Shown here: positions 56,999 to 64,000 of the stretch, piece after piece | Layout: the number at the start of each line of letters is the position of its first letter | How positions within the stretch are numbered: the stretch's first letter is position 1 | Origin: Buchnera aphidicola str. G002 (Myzus persicae) | GTDB taxonomy: Bacteria > Pseudomonadota > Gammaproteobacteria > Enterobacterales > Enterobacteriaceae | Length of the DNA stretch: 64,000 nt | Assembly: GCF_000521565.1 (NCBI RefSeq) | Contig: NZ_CP002701.1 | Coordinates: 310,001 to 374,000 of the forward strand | Reading direction: 5' to 3' | Notes under the pieces: generated by a model | Seen by the model: the letters and a program-made list of their open reading frames with translations, nothing else | What the model was told of the DNA's origin: nothing | Databases searched by the model: none | Made by a program: the position numbers and the translations under genes

Positions 56999-57085
56999 TG
57001 GTACCCGGAGCGGGACTTGAACCCGCAAAGCTATATAGCCGAGGGATTTTAAGTCCCTTGTGTCTACCGATTCCACCATCCGGGC
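56999..57085 (-). tRNA. leuZ: tRNA-Leu (anticodon UAA)
   Basis: 87 bases on the minus strand with a full class II cloverleaf: acceptor GCCCGGA pairing with TCCGGGT, anticodon loop ACTTAAAAT with TAA, a long variable arm and the TTCAAGT T-loop. The 3' CCA is encoded. It matches E. coli leuZ and follows tRNA-Cys by 13 bases, as in the E. coli glyW-cysT-leuZ operon without the glycine gene. Confidence 0.97.
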
Positions 57086-57098
57086 TAGAAAATTTTAG

Positions 57099-57169
57099 AG
57101 GCGTATCCCGGAATCGAACCGGGTTATACGGATTTGCAATCCGCTACATATCCAATCTGTCAACACGCC
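57099..57169 (-). tRNA. cysT: tRNA-Cys (anticodon GCA)
   Basis: 71 bases on the minus strand. The seven-pair acceptor stem (GGCGTGT with ATACGCC, one G-U) is followed by discriminator U73; the anticodon is GCA in ATTGCAAAT, and the T-loop is TTCGATT. The 3' CCA is not encoded, so tRNA nucleotidyltransferase must add it. It is cotranscribed with tRNA-Leu. Confidence 0.97.
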
Positions 57170-57178
57170 TAGATAATC

Positions 57179-57207
57179 ATTATAGAAAAAAAAAATATAA
57201 ATTACAA
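57179..57207 (-). promoter_or_regulatory. Candidate promoter of the tRNA-Cys/tRNA-Leu unit
   Basis: On the minus strand TTGTAA (57207-57202) and a perfect TATAAT (57184-57179) are separated by 17 bases. The -10 box ends nine bases before tRNA-Cys, so transcription would begin within a few bases of its 5' end. Plausible but not proven in this A+T-rich context. Confidence 0.45.
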
Positions 57208-57253
57208 ATAAAAAAATTTTTTTTTAAAAAATATATATAAAAAAAAAATTATC

Positions 57254-57283
57254 TTTACAATCAGTAATGTAATGATTTAATAT
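57254..57283 (+). promoter_or_regulatory. Weak candidate promoter of tRNA-Ser
   Basis: TTTACA (57254-57259) and TAATAT (57278-57283) lie 18 bases apart, about 25 bases before tRNA-Ser. Each box has imperfect agreement with the sigma-70 consensus. Confidence 0.3.
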
Positions 57284-57308
57284 TGCAAGACAAACTATTT
57301 TTATTATC

Positions 57309-57393
57309 GGAGAGATGGCCGAGTGGTTTAAGGCAGCGGTCTTGAAAACCGCCGATGAGCAATCATCCGAGAGTTCGAATCTCTCTCTCTCCG
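57309..57393 (+). tRNA. serT: tRNA-Ser (anticodon UGA)
   Basis: 85 bases. The acceptor stem GGAGAGA pairs with TCTCTCC and is followed by discriminator G73, the identity element for SerRS. The anticodon TGA lies in TCTTGAAAA, the long variable arm is present (GAGCAATCATC region), and the T-loop is TTCGAAT. No CCA is encoded. Its synthetase is serS at 37683. Confidence 0.97.
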
Positions 57394-57487
57394 AAAAACT
57401 AAAAAATATTAAAAAGTATAATAAAAATTAATAAAATTAGAAAAATACATCTTTTTTTCAATCAAAAAATTTTATTTATTAATATAT

Positions 57488-58543
57488 TTACTTGTCTGAA
57501 CTAGATAAAACTTCAATTTCTACTCGACGATCAGGAGCCAAACAACTAATTAATAAAGGTCTATTTTCTATATCCTTACATACCTGATTAGTTAATGAAT
57601 ACAAATTTCCCATTCCTTGGACAGTTATTTGTTCTCTAGAAAAACCTTTAGATGTTAAATAGTTTTTAATGCTATAAGCGCGATCCTCAGATAATGTTTG
57701 GTTATATTCTATACTACCAATTCTATCAGAATGTCCTGAAAGAATAATTGAAATATTTTTTAAATTCATCTTTTTTATATCATTTTCTAATTTGTCAAGC
57801 TTATCATAAGAAATAGGTTTTAATTCTGTACTATTAAAAGGAAAATTAATATTTTCATTTAATACACTGTATTGTCTATTTAATAATTCAGAATCATCAG
57901 ATAAAAATATATCATCAACATCAGATTTTCCAAATTTCCATCCAAAAGATAAAATTGCATCTCCTAAAGAAGGTTTAATAGATGAATCTATTATATTTCT
58001 TATGGTATTTTTCCAAGTATAATCTAATCTAGTAATAAATTTTTTATTAAATACATATTCAGCTCCTAAAGACAAACTAGGAAATAATTTACTTTCTTTA
58101 CTAAACATGCTTTTTAAATCTTGTTTAGAAACAAGATTTTCCCAAAATACTGTTCCGCCCAATCTAGTGTAAAAATGAAAATCATCTGTAATTGGATAAG
58201 ATAATTTAGTTGCTAATTGCACACTATTAATTTGCGTATATTTTTGTTCTTTTTGAAATATACGATGAGGAAAAAAACCATTAGTATCGTTTTCTATTTC
58301 AAAAGCAAAATATGGATTAAATTCGTATCCTAAAAATAATCCAATAATTGGAGCACTGAGGTTTTCTTTTGATTCACTACTAGTATTGTCAGTCTTTTTC
58401 AAATCATCAATGTTATATTTTAGAGGATTAAAATGAGACCATCCCATCTTTGTACCTAGATACCATCCATTTTTTTCTTCGGCTTGGACAGACGTCACTA
58501 AGCTTGCTAATAAAAATACGATAGCAAAAGCTCGTTTTTTCAT
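57488..58543 (-). CDS. ompA: Outer membrane protein A
   Basis: Outer-membrane beta-barrel linked to peptidoglycan. 351 residues from the ATG at 58543, which has GGAG just upstream; an ATG four codons earlier lies before that site. Signal peptide about 1-21 (ending VQA), an eight-stranded barrel (about 22-200), a linker, and the OmpA-like domain with [11 protein letters not shown], the NQTLSEDRA peptidoglycan-binding segment and a C-terminal cysteine pair. The barrel loops are diverged. Probably the main outer-membrane protein here. It is separated from murJ by a long palindrome. Confidence 0.95.
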   Translation of the reverse strand: MKKRAFAIVFLLASLVTSVQAEEKNGWYLGTKMGWSHFNPLKYNIDDLKKTDNTSSESKENLSAPIIGLFLGYEFNPYFAFEIENDTNGFFPHRIFQKEQKYTQINSVQLATKLSYPITDDFHFYTRLGGTVFWENLVSKQDLKSMFSKESKLFPSLSLGAEYVFNKKFITRLDYTWKNTIRNIIDSSIKPSLGDAILSFGWKFGKSDVDDIFLSDDSELLNRQYSVLNENINFPFNSTELKPISYDKLDKLENDIKKMNLKNISIILSGHSDRIGSIEYNQTLSEDRAYSIKNYLTSKGFSREQITVQGMGNLYSLTNQVCKDIENRPLLISCLAPDRRVEIEVLSSSDK

Positions 58544-58681
58544 TTGAAACTCCATTGTATTTAGATGAATTGTAGGTAATAAATTTTATATAATATTCTT
58601 CATATACAGATAATATATTTAAAATATAGTAATGTTGTATTATCTAAATATTCTTAAAATATTATTTAACATTATATATTA

Positions 58682-58742
58682 AATATAATATTAATTATAT
58701 ATCGATGACGATTTATCATTGATATATAATTAATATTATATT
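58682..58742. repeat. 27-bp palindrome between murJ and ompA
   Basis: Arms 58682-58708 and 58716-58742 pair over 27 positions with one mismatch that is a G-T pair, around a seven-base loop. It begins seven bases after the murJ stop on the minus strand and lies about 140 bases before ompA. It may terminate murJ or shield an RNA end; there is no T tract after it. Confidence 0.75.
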
Positions 58743-58749
58743 AATCTAA

Positions 58750-60285
58750 TTAAGATAACTTATAAGAAAAACTCATGAAACGAATTCCTAAAAAATTCAA
58801 CGTGATTAAATATCCAATACCAGAGATAAAACAAACAAACAATAAACGAATTACTTTATTAACAAAAGAACCTATATTCCATAAAGGCATAAAATATAAA
58901 ACAAAAAACAAAATAAAAAGCATGACTAATGTTGATAAAATTAAACGAATTACAAAAATTAATTCTCTATATTTAAAAAAAATAATTTTTCTTTGATACA
59001 ATTTCCAATAAAGAAATAAAAAATTTATCCAGCTAGATATACTAACAGATAAAGCAAGACCAGCATGTTTAAAATAAAAAATAAAAATTGGATTCATTAC
59101 TTGCGTTAAAAGTAGTGTTAATAATGAAATCTGCATAGGAATACTTATTTCTTCACAAGCATAAAAAGCAGAAGCTAATATTTTAGTTAAAATAAAAGCA
59201 ATCAAACCAAAAGAATATAATTCAAGCACTTCTTTCGTCATTAAAACATCAAATTCTGTAAATTTACCATATTGAAAAAGAACAACTACAATAGGTTTAG
59301 CTAGAACAAAAAGAATTATGGCACTGGGTAATGAGACAATTAAACCAATACGAAAACCCCAATCTAGTAATTTTTTATATTCTAATTTTATACCATTTTT
59401 ATATCTTTTAGTAAGAGATGTAAATAAAATAGTACTTAATGATGTACCAAATATTCCAACTGGAAATTCTATTAATCGATCAGCGTAATATATCCAAGAT
59501 ATTGATCCTGAATGTAATAATGAACTAAAAATAGTATTCATAATTAAAGATATTTGACTTGCAGACGTTCCCAAAATAGCTGGTCCTATTTTTTTTAAAA
59601 ACCTTGATAGACCAATATTGTGATAACTAATTTTAGGTAAAACTAACATATTTATTTTATATAAGAATGGTAATTGATAAAATAATTGTACTAAACCACC
59701 AATAACAACAGCCCATCCTAAAGAAAAAATAGAAGGATTAAAAAAAGAACTAAAAAAAATAGAAAAAATAATCATACTAATGTTTAAAAATATTGGAGAT
59801 AAAGCGGGAATAGAAAAATAATTCCAACTATTTAAAATAGAGGAAAAAAAAGAAGATAAAGAAATTAATAAAATATAAGGAAACATAATTATCAACAAAT
59901 TTTCAGATAATTCTAGTTTTTTAGGTAACTCTGAAAAACCTGGGGCGTTAATTAAAATTAAAAATCGAGAAAAAAACATTCCTAATATTGTTAAAATAAA
60001 TAGAAAAAATATCATAAAACCAAATATAGAAGAAAGAAAATCTTTTACATACTTCTCGTTTTTACGAGTTTTATATTCCATTAATATGGGTATAAAGGCT
60101 TGAGAAAAAGTTCCATCAGAAAAAATACGACGTAATAAATTAGGAATCTTAAAAGATATAAAAAAAGCATCAGTAAAGATAGAAGCACCAAAGGTACTAG
60201 CAATTAATAAATCTCGAATAAAACCTAATATACGAGATATTAAGGTCATAAAACTTACTGATATTAAAGATTTTAAAAGGTTCAT
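58750..60285 (-). CDS. murJ: Lipid II flippase MurJ
   Basis: Flips the peptidoglycan precursor lipid II to the periplasmic side. 511 residues with about fourteen membrane helices. The start MNLLKSLISVSFMTLISRILGF is the ATG at 60285; a TTG two codons earlier is not used by the family. Functional charges in SRILGFIRD, TDAFFISFKIPNLLRRIF and the transport-cavity region are preserved. In E. coli murJ (mviN) is next to flgN; here pyrC has come between them. Confidence 0.95.
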   Translation of the reverse strand: MNLLKSLISVSFMTLISRILGFIRDLLIASTFGASIFTDAFFISFKIPNLLRRIFSDGTFSQAFIPILMEYKTRKNEKYVKDFLSSIFGFMIFFLFILTILGMFFSRFLILINAPGFSELPKKLELSENLLIIMFPYILLISLSSFFSSILNSWNYFSIPALSPIFLNISMIIFSIFFSSFFNPSIFSLGWAVVIGGLVQLFYQLPFLYKINMLVLPKISYHNIGLSRFLKKIGPAILGTSASQISLIMNTIFSSLLHSGSISWIYYADRLIEFPVGIFGTSLSTILFTSLTKRYKNGIKLEYKKLLDWGFRIGLIVSLPSAIILFVLAKPIVVVLFQYGKFTEFDVLMTKEVLELYSFGLIAFILTKILASAFYACEEISIPMQISLLTLLLTQVMNPIFIFYFKHAGLALSVSISSWINFLFLYWKLYQRKIIFFKYRELIFVIRLILSTLVMLFILFFVLYFMPLWNIGSFVNKVIRLLFVCFISGIGYLITLNFLGIRFMSFSYKLS

Positions 60286-60401
60286 TCTCAAATAACCTAC
60301 AACTATAAAAAAATATTTTAATATTATTTTTTTAAAAATTAAAATTCTATTTATTTTGTGTTTATTTAAATTATTTAATCGATCTATTATAAGAAAAAAA
60401 T

Positions 60402-61451
60402 ATGTCTAAATTTGAAAAAAAAATAATTATTATAAAACCTGATGATTGGCACGTACACTTAAGAGATAAAAAAATTTTAAATAAAGTTATCAAATATACT
60501 GGGCAATTTTATAAAAGAGCGGTCATTATGCCAAATCTTAAAGACCCTATTACAAGCTGTTTCAAAAGCATCGCTTATCGTAAACAAATTTTAAAAGCAA
60601 TGAATGTAAATTATAAATTTGAACCATTAATGACTTGTTATTTAACTAGTTCGACTACTCCTAAAGAATTAGAATTTGGTTTTTTTAAAAAAATATTTAT
60701 AGCAGCTAAATTATATCCTCATTGTTCTACGACTAATTCTCAACAAGGCGTCAAAGCAATCAGTGATATTAATTGTGTGTTAGAATGTATGGAAAAAATA
60801 GGAATGCCATTATTAATTCATGGTGAAGAGATTAATCAAAATATAGATATCTATGATAGAGAATCAGAATTTATTAAAAATACTTTAGAACCTTTACGTA
60901 ATAAGTTTCCACAGTTAAAAATAGTATTAGAACATATTACAACTAAAGAATCTGTAGAATATATTAAGAAACATGATTGCAATTATCTATCAGGAACAAT
61001 TACACCACATCATTTAATGTTAAATCGAAACGATATGTTTTCTAGTGGCATTCAACCATACCTTTATTGTCTTCCTATCTTAAAAAAAAATAAACATCAA
61101 AAAGCATTAAGAAAAGCTATAGCTAGTGGAGACAATCATTTTTTTTTAGGAAGTGACACAGCGCCACATTTACATAAAAATAAAATTGGTTCTTTTGGAT
61201 GTGCTGGCATATTTAATGCTCCTTCTTCTTTCTTATCTTATGTTACAATTTTTGAAGAAATGAAGGCATTGAAATATTTACAAGCTTTTTGTTCAGAAAA
61301 TGGTCCTAAATTTTATAATATGCCAATTAATAAAGAAACTATAACATTAGTTAAAAAACCATATAAAGTTTTGAAACAAATTAATTTTGGTAAGAACAAA
61401 ATTATTCCATTTTTATCAGGTAAAACTTTAAACTGGTCTCTTCAAAAATAA
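60402..61451 (+). CDS. pyrC: Dihydroorotase
   Basis: Zinc enzyme of pyrimidine synthesis forming dihydroorotate. 349 residues, as in E. coli (348). Metal ligands: His17 and His19 in WHVHLRD, the carboxylated Lys103 in AKLYPH, histidines in LLIHGEE and LEHITTKE, and the catalytic aspartate in LGSDTAPH. Its neighbours murJ and flgN are the E. coli neighbours. Divergent from murJ across 116 bases. Confidence 0.97.
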   Translation: MSKFEKKIIIIKPDDWHVHLRDKKILNKVIKYTGQFYKRAVIMPNLKDPITSCFKSIAYRKQILKAMNVNYKFEPLMTCYLTSSTTPKELEFGFFKKIFIAAKLYPHCSTTNSQQGVKAISDINCVLECMEKIGMPLLIHGEEINQNIDIYDRESEFIKNTLEPLRNKFPQLKIVLEHITTKESVEYIKKHDCNYLSGTITPHHLMLNRNDMFSSGIQPYLYCLPILKKNKHQKALRKAIASGDNHFFLGSDTAPHLHKNKIGSFGCAGIFNAPSSFLSYVTIFEEMKALKYLQAFCSENGPKFYNMPINKETITLVKKPYKVLKQINFGKNKIIPFLSGKTLNWSLQK

Positions 61452-61485
61452 TATAAAAAGTAGATTTTTTTAAAAATACCAATTT

Positions 61486-61926
61486 TTAATATTCTAAATT
61501 ACCACTCAGATTATACGTGATACACTTTCTATCTGATAAAAATAATTCTAAAAAATATTGGTTAAAATAAAATTTTTTATTTAAAAGAATTTTATTTTGA
61601 ATATTTATTTTTTTTAATAAACAAGATTTTTTAAAAATAAGAATAGAATATTTTTTTAATTCATGATGTTCTTTATAAGGTAAAAAGATATTATTTTTTT
61701 TTTCAAAAAATGCTCTTTCCTTACTTAATTCTAAGAATTGTTTTAAAAAATGTTCTTTTTTCTTTATGATGAACTTTAATTCATTCATATTAGAATCAGG
61801 ATTTAATAAATTTTTATGTTCTTGGTTCATTAAAACTTCTAAAGATGATAAATTTGCTTCTATTTTTTTAATTATATTTATTAAGATTTTCATTTCAGAA
61901 TTAATATTTTTAATATTAAATAACAT
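61486..61926 (-). CDS. flgN: Flagellar export chaperone FlgN
   Basis: 146-residue, mostly helical protein resembling FlgN (E. coli 138), the export chaperone for hook-filament junction proteins FlgK and FlgL. Similarity is clearest over residues 20-75 (LSSLEVLMNQEHKNLL and the following KKKEHFL segment), with leucines and glutamates spaced as in the family. Position beside flgA supports it. flgM, which lies between flgN and flgA in E. coli, is absent; only 99 bases remain. Highly lysine-rich and fast-evolving. Confidence 0.82.
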   Translation of the reverse strand: MLFNIKNINSEMKILINIIKKIEANLSSLEVLMNQEHKNLLNPDSNMNELKFIIKKKEHFLKQFLELSKERAFFEKKNNIFLPYKEHHELKKYSILIFKKSCLLKKINIQNKILLNKKFYFNQYFLELFLSDRKCITYNLSGNLEY

Positions 61927-62025
61927 TTTTACATAAACAAAACATTACATCAATTAAAAAATTGTATAAAAATAAATTATTATGAATATATTTATCTTTT
62001 TTTATTAAAAAAGATTTTACTTTAT

Positions 62026-62685
62026 TTAAAGAGACACTATAACTTCTCCATTTTTATTAACAATTCCTGTAATAATCTTTCCGTTTTTTGTTTTAATACG
62101 TACTTTTTCATTTTCTGCTCCATTATTTAATGATTTTGCTATTGAAGAAATCGTAAAACCATCTCCTTTAAAAATAATTTTAACTTGTTGATTGACTTGC
62201 ACTAACCAAAACGGTCGTGTTATAAAAGATGTTATCGGTTGTAATGGGAAAATGTCACGTAAATTAACTCTATTAATTACGTCTTCTTTCTTGAGATACG
62301 TATTATTAGGTAACATATCTAATCGTCCAATTAAAATTTTTAAATCTGATTTTTGTATTTTCGTTCCTCTAGGAATTTTTCTTTTAGCAACGATATATTC
62401 TCCTTGTGTTTGAATTTCTACTTGTAAAAAATATTGTCGTGTATCGCACTTTAAAAGAACATCAACTAAACTCAAATCACGCAAATTACTTAAAATTGAA
62501 AAAAAAGGTTTTTTACAATTCAGATGATCTTTTAATGGAGTACGTATTATGATATGCATACGATTTTTTTTAAAAGGATATTCTTTCTTAAAGAAATCAT
62601 TTAATTTTTCATTTAAACTTAATGCATCAACTTGATAAGATAAACACAATAAAAAAAAACTAATTGTTATTTTTTTTAATATCAT
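62026..62685 (-). CDS. flgA: Flagellar P-ring assembly chaperone FlgA
   Basis: Periplasmic protein that helps build the FlgI P-ring. 219 residues, as in E. coli. Signal peptide about 1-21 (hydrophobic FFLLCLS then VDA). The SAF domain begins around AKRKIPRGTKIQKSDLKI and the C-terminal domain ends with GKIITGIVNKNGEVIVSL, typical of FlgA. Ribosome site AAGGGAA. Divergent from flgB across 256 bases that hold no other gene. Confidence 0.93.
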   Translation of the reverse strand: MILKKITISFFLLCLSYQVDALSLNEKLNDFFKKEYPFKKNRMHIIIRTPLKDHLNCKKPFFSILSNLRDLSLVDVLLKCDTRQYFLQVEIQTQGEYIVAKRKIPRGTKIQKSDLKILIGRLDMLPNNTYLKKEDVINRVNLRDIFPLQPITSFITRPFWLVQVNQQVKIIFKGDGFTISSIAKSLNNGAENEKVRIKTKNGKIITGIVNKNGEVIVSL

Positions 62686-62941
62686 TCTTTCCCTTAACTA
62701 TATACTGTTAATAATAAGACTAAGGTATAGTAATTTAATAAAATTTATATTATTAAATTTTTAAAATGATTTTCTTGATAGAAAATATTGAATAAAGTTA
62801 TAATATAAATATATTATTATTTCTAATATTTGTAAAAATTATTATGAAATAATGGATATTATAAAAAAAACAGAATAAAATAATATTTTATATGAATCTT
62901 CAAACAAATTTGTATACTTTATAATATTAAAGGATAAAATT

Positions 62942-63343
62942 ATGTTTAATCAAATTAACCAAGTGTTTGATTTTAACCAAAAAGCATTAAATATTTATGT
63001 TAAAAGACAAGAAATTTTGGCTTCTAATATTGCTAATGCTGATACACCTGGATATAAAGCTGTAGATATTAATTTTAAAGATGAACTGAATAAAACATTA
63101 AACAAGAAAGATACAAAAATTATTCTTAAAAAAACATCTCCTAATCATCTTAATGGAAAAAATAACCATATATCTTTATTAAAAATAATACCTGTAATAA
63201 GTAATAACATCAAACCAGATGGAAATACAGTTAATATGGATAGAGAAAGAATCGAATTTGTAAATAATAGTTTAAAATACGTATCAACTTTAGCATTTAT
63301 AAAAAATGAAATTAAAAATATAATACATGTTTTACAAGGATAA
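62942..63343 (+). CDS. flgB: Flagellar basal-body rod protein FlgB
   Basis: Proximal rod subunit. 133 residues (E. coli 138). The N-terminal rod motif KRQEILASNIANADTPGYKAVDINF is almost canonical, and the C-terminal helix closes the coiled-coil domain. First gene of flgBCD..., continuing past the window edge. AGGATAAA ribosome site. flgC follows after eight bases. Confidence 0.96.
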   Translation: MFNQINQVFDFNQKALNIYVKRQEILASNIANADTPGYKAVDINFKDELNKTLNKKDTKIILKKTSPNHLNGKNNHISLLKIIPVISNNIKPDGNTVNMDRERIEFVNNSLKYVSTLAFIKNEIKNIIHVLQG

Positions 63344-63351
63344 AATAAATT

Positions 63352-63762
63352 ATGTCTCTTCTTAATATATTTCATATTGCAGGTTCTGCAATGACTGCAC
63401 AGTCACAGAAAATGAATGTTATTGCAAGTAATTTAGCTAATATAGATAGTGTAACAGAGAAAAATGGAAAGTTTTATCCATATATTGCAAAACAAGTAAT
63501 TTTTGAATTAGATGCTTCAAATAATTCAGCAATAGGTGGAGTAAAAGTATCTAATATAATTAATGACTCTACTCCTATGAACTTAATATATAATCCTAAT
63601 CATCCTATGGCTAATAAAAAAGGCTATCTTTTAACATCTAATGTCAATCCTATTACAGAAACAGTAAACAACATATCGGCAGCAAGAAACTATCAAGCTA
63701 ATATAGAAGTATTAAAAACGGCTAAATCTATGATCATGAAAACATTGACAATTAACGAATAA
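63352..63762 (+). CDS. flgC: Flagellar basal-body rod protein FlgC
   Basis: Rod subunit, 136 residues (E. coli 134). The motif SAMTAQSQKMNVIASNLANIDS is the rod signature, YIAKQVIFE follows, and the C-terminal ARNYQANIEVLKTAKSMIMKTLTI is conserved. Second gene of the operon. Confidence 0.96.
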   Translation: MSLLNIFHIAGSAMTAQSQKMNVIASNLANIDSVTEKNGKFYPYIAKQVIFELDASNNSAIGGVKVSNIINDSTPMNLIYNPNHPMANKKGYLLTSNVNPITETVNNISAARNYQANIEVLKTAKSMIMKTLTINE

Positions 63763-63778
63763 TGGAGAATAAATAAAC

Positions 63779-64000
63779 ATGATTAATATGAATTCATCCA
63801 TTGATAACAAATTAATTGAAAAAAATATTAATGATTCACCAAACAACTTGAATCCATTAGATTTACAAAAAAATTTTTTAAGTTTATTGATTGCACAAAT
63901 TAAAAATCAAGATCCTACTGATCCTATTAAGAATACTGAATTAACATCACAATTAGCGCAAATTAATACGGCAACAGGAGTCGAAAAATTAAATAATACT
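63779..64000 (+). CDS. flgD: Hook capping protein FlgD, N-terminal part (partial)
   Basis: Starts at ATG 63779 with a GGAG ribosome site at 63764-63767 and runs off the right edge after 74 codons. LQKNFLSLLIAQIKNQDPTDP followed by TELTSQLAQINTATGVEKLN is the FlgD signature, which places the cap on the growing hook. It lies 16 bases after flgC. The rest of the protein is outside the window. Confidence 0.96.
   Translation, partial: MINMNSSIDNKLIEKNINDSPNNLNPLDLQKNFLSLLIAQIKNQDPTDPIKNTELTSQLAQINTATGVEKLNNT

Noticed and set aside
56998-57240. 80-codon open frame over the tRNA-Leu and tRNA-Cys genes
   Set aside because: It reads the opposite strand of two clear tRNA genes and has no protein similarity that I recognise.

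Overview
The window is a stretch of chromosome from a reduced gamma-proteobacterial endosymbiont, almost certainly Buchnera aphidicola (the aphid primary symbiont). The evidence is the very high A+T content, proteins that align end to end with Escherichia coli orthologues, E. coli gene neighbourhoods with genes cut out of them, the absence of mobile elements, and the characteristic set of a lone 2-oxoglutarate dehydrogenase, partial biotin synthesis and flagellar basal-body genes. I cannot assign the strain or host aphid from sequence alone.

Layout. 1-8741: end of sohB, topA, suhB, rlmN, ispG, hisS, glyA. 8833-12238: biotin genes bioD, bioB, bioA. 12263-19508: pgl, a shortened mfd, lolC-lolD-lolE. 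19626-24634: gapA, queF, fldA, phrB, ybgI. 24713-32222: central carbon genes sucA-sucB, gpmA, pfkA, glpF, tpiA. 32329-37641: leftward operon serC-aroA-cmk-rpsA-ihfB (cmk carries a frameshift). 37683-42613: serS, trxB, infA, aspS. 42634-46415: znuB-znuC diverging from znuA (frameshifted) and mepM. 46421-53768: pykA, zwf, htpX, the TerC-family gene yoaE, tsaB. 53888-58543: minC-minD-minE, rsmC, three tRNA genes (Leu, Cys, Ser), ompA. 58750-64000: murJ, pyrC, flgN, flgA, flgB, flgC and the start of flgD.

The genes cover glycolysis and the oxidative pentose phosphate route (gapA, gpmA, pfkA, tpiA, pykA, zwf, pgl), the chorismate and serine steps that feed amino acids to the host (aroA, serC, glyA), translation and tRNA charging (hisS, serS, aspS, rpsA, infA, rlmN, rsmC, tsaB, tRNAs), the envelope (murJ, mepM, ompA, lolCDE, znuABC) and division-site selection (min).

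I found no novel defence, mobile or biosynthetic system. The most interesting observations are: SuhB has lost nearly all metal-binding residues of its phosphatase site but is otherwise well preserved, which suggests it is kept for its non-catalytic transcription role; cmk and znuA are each broken by one missing A in a poly(A) tract (A10 and A11), and could be rescued by polymerase slippage; Mfd lacks the repair-coupling front third; LolCDE remains although the ancestral lolA site is empty; and a 27-bp, almost perfect palindrome separates murJ from ompA.
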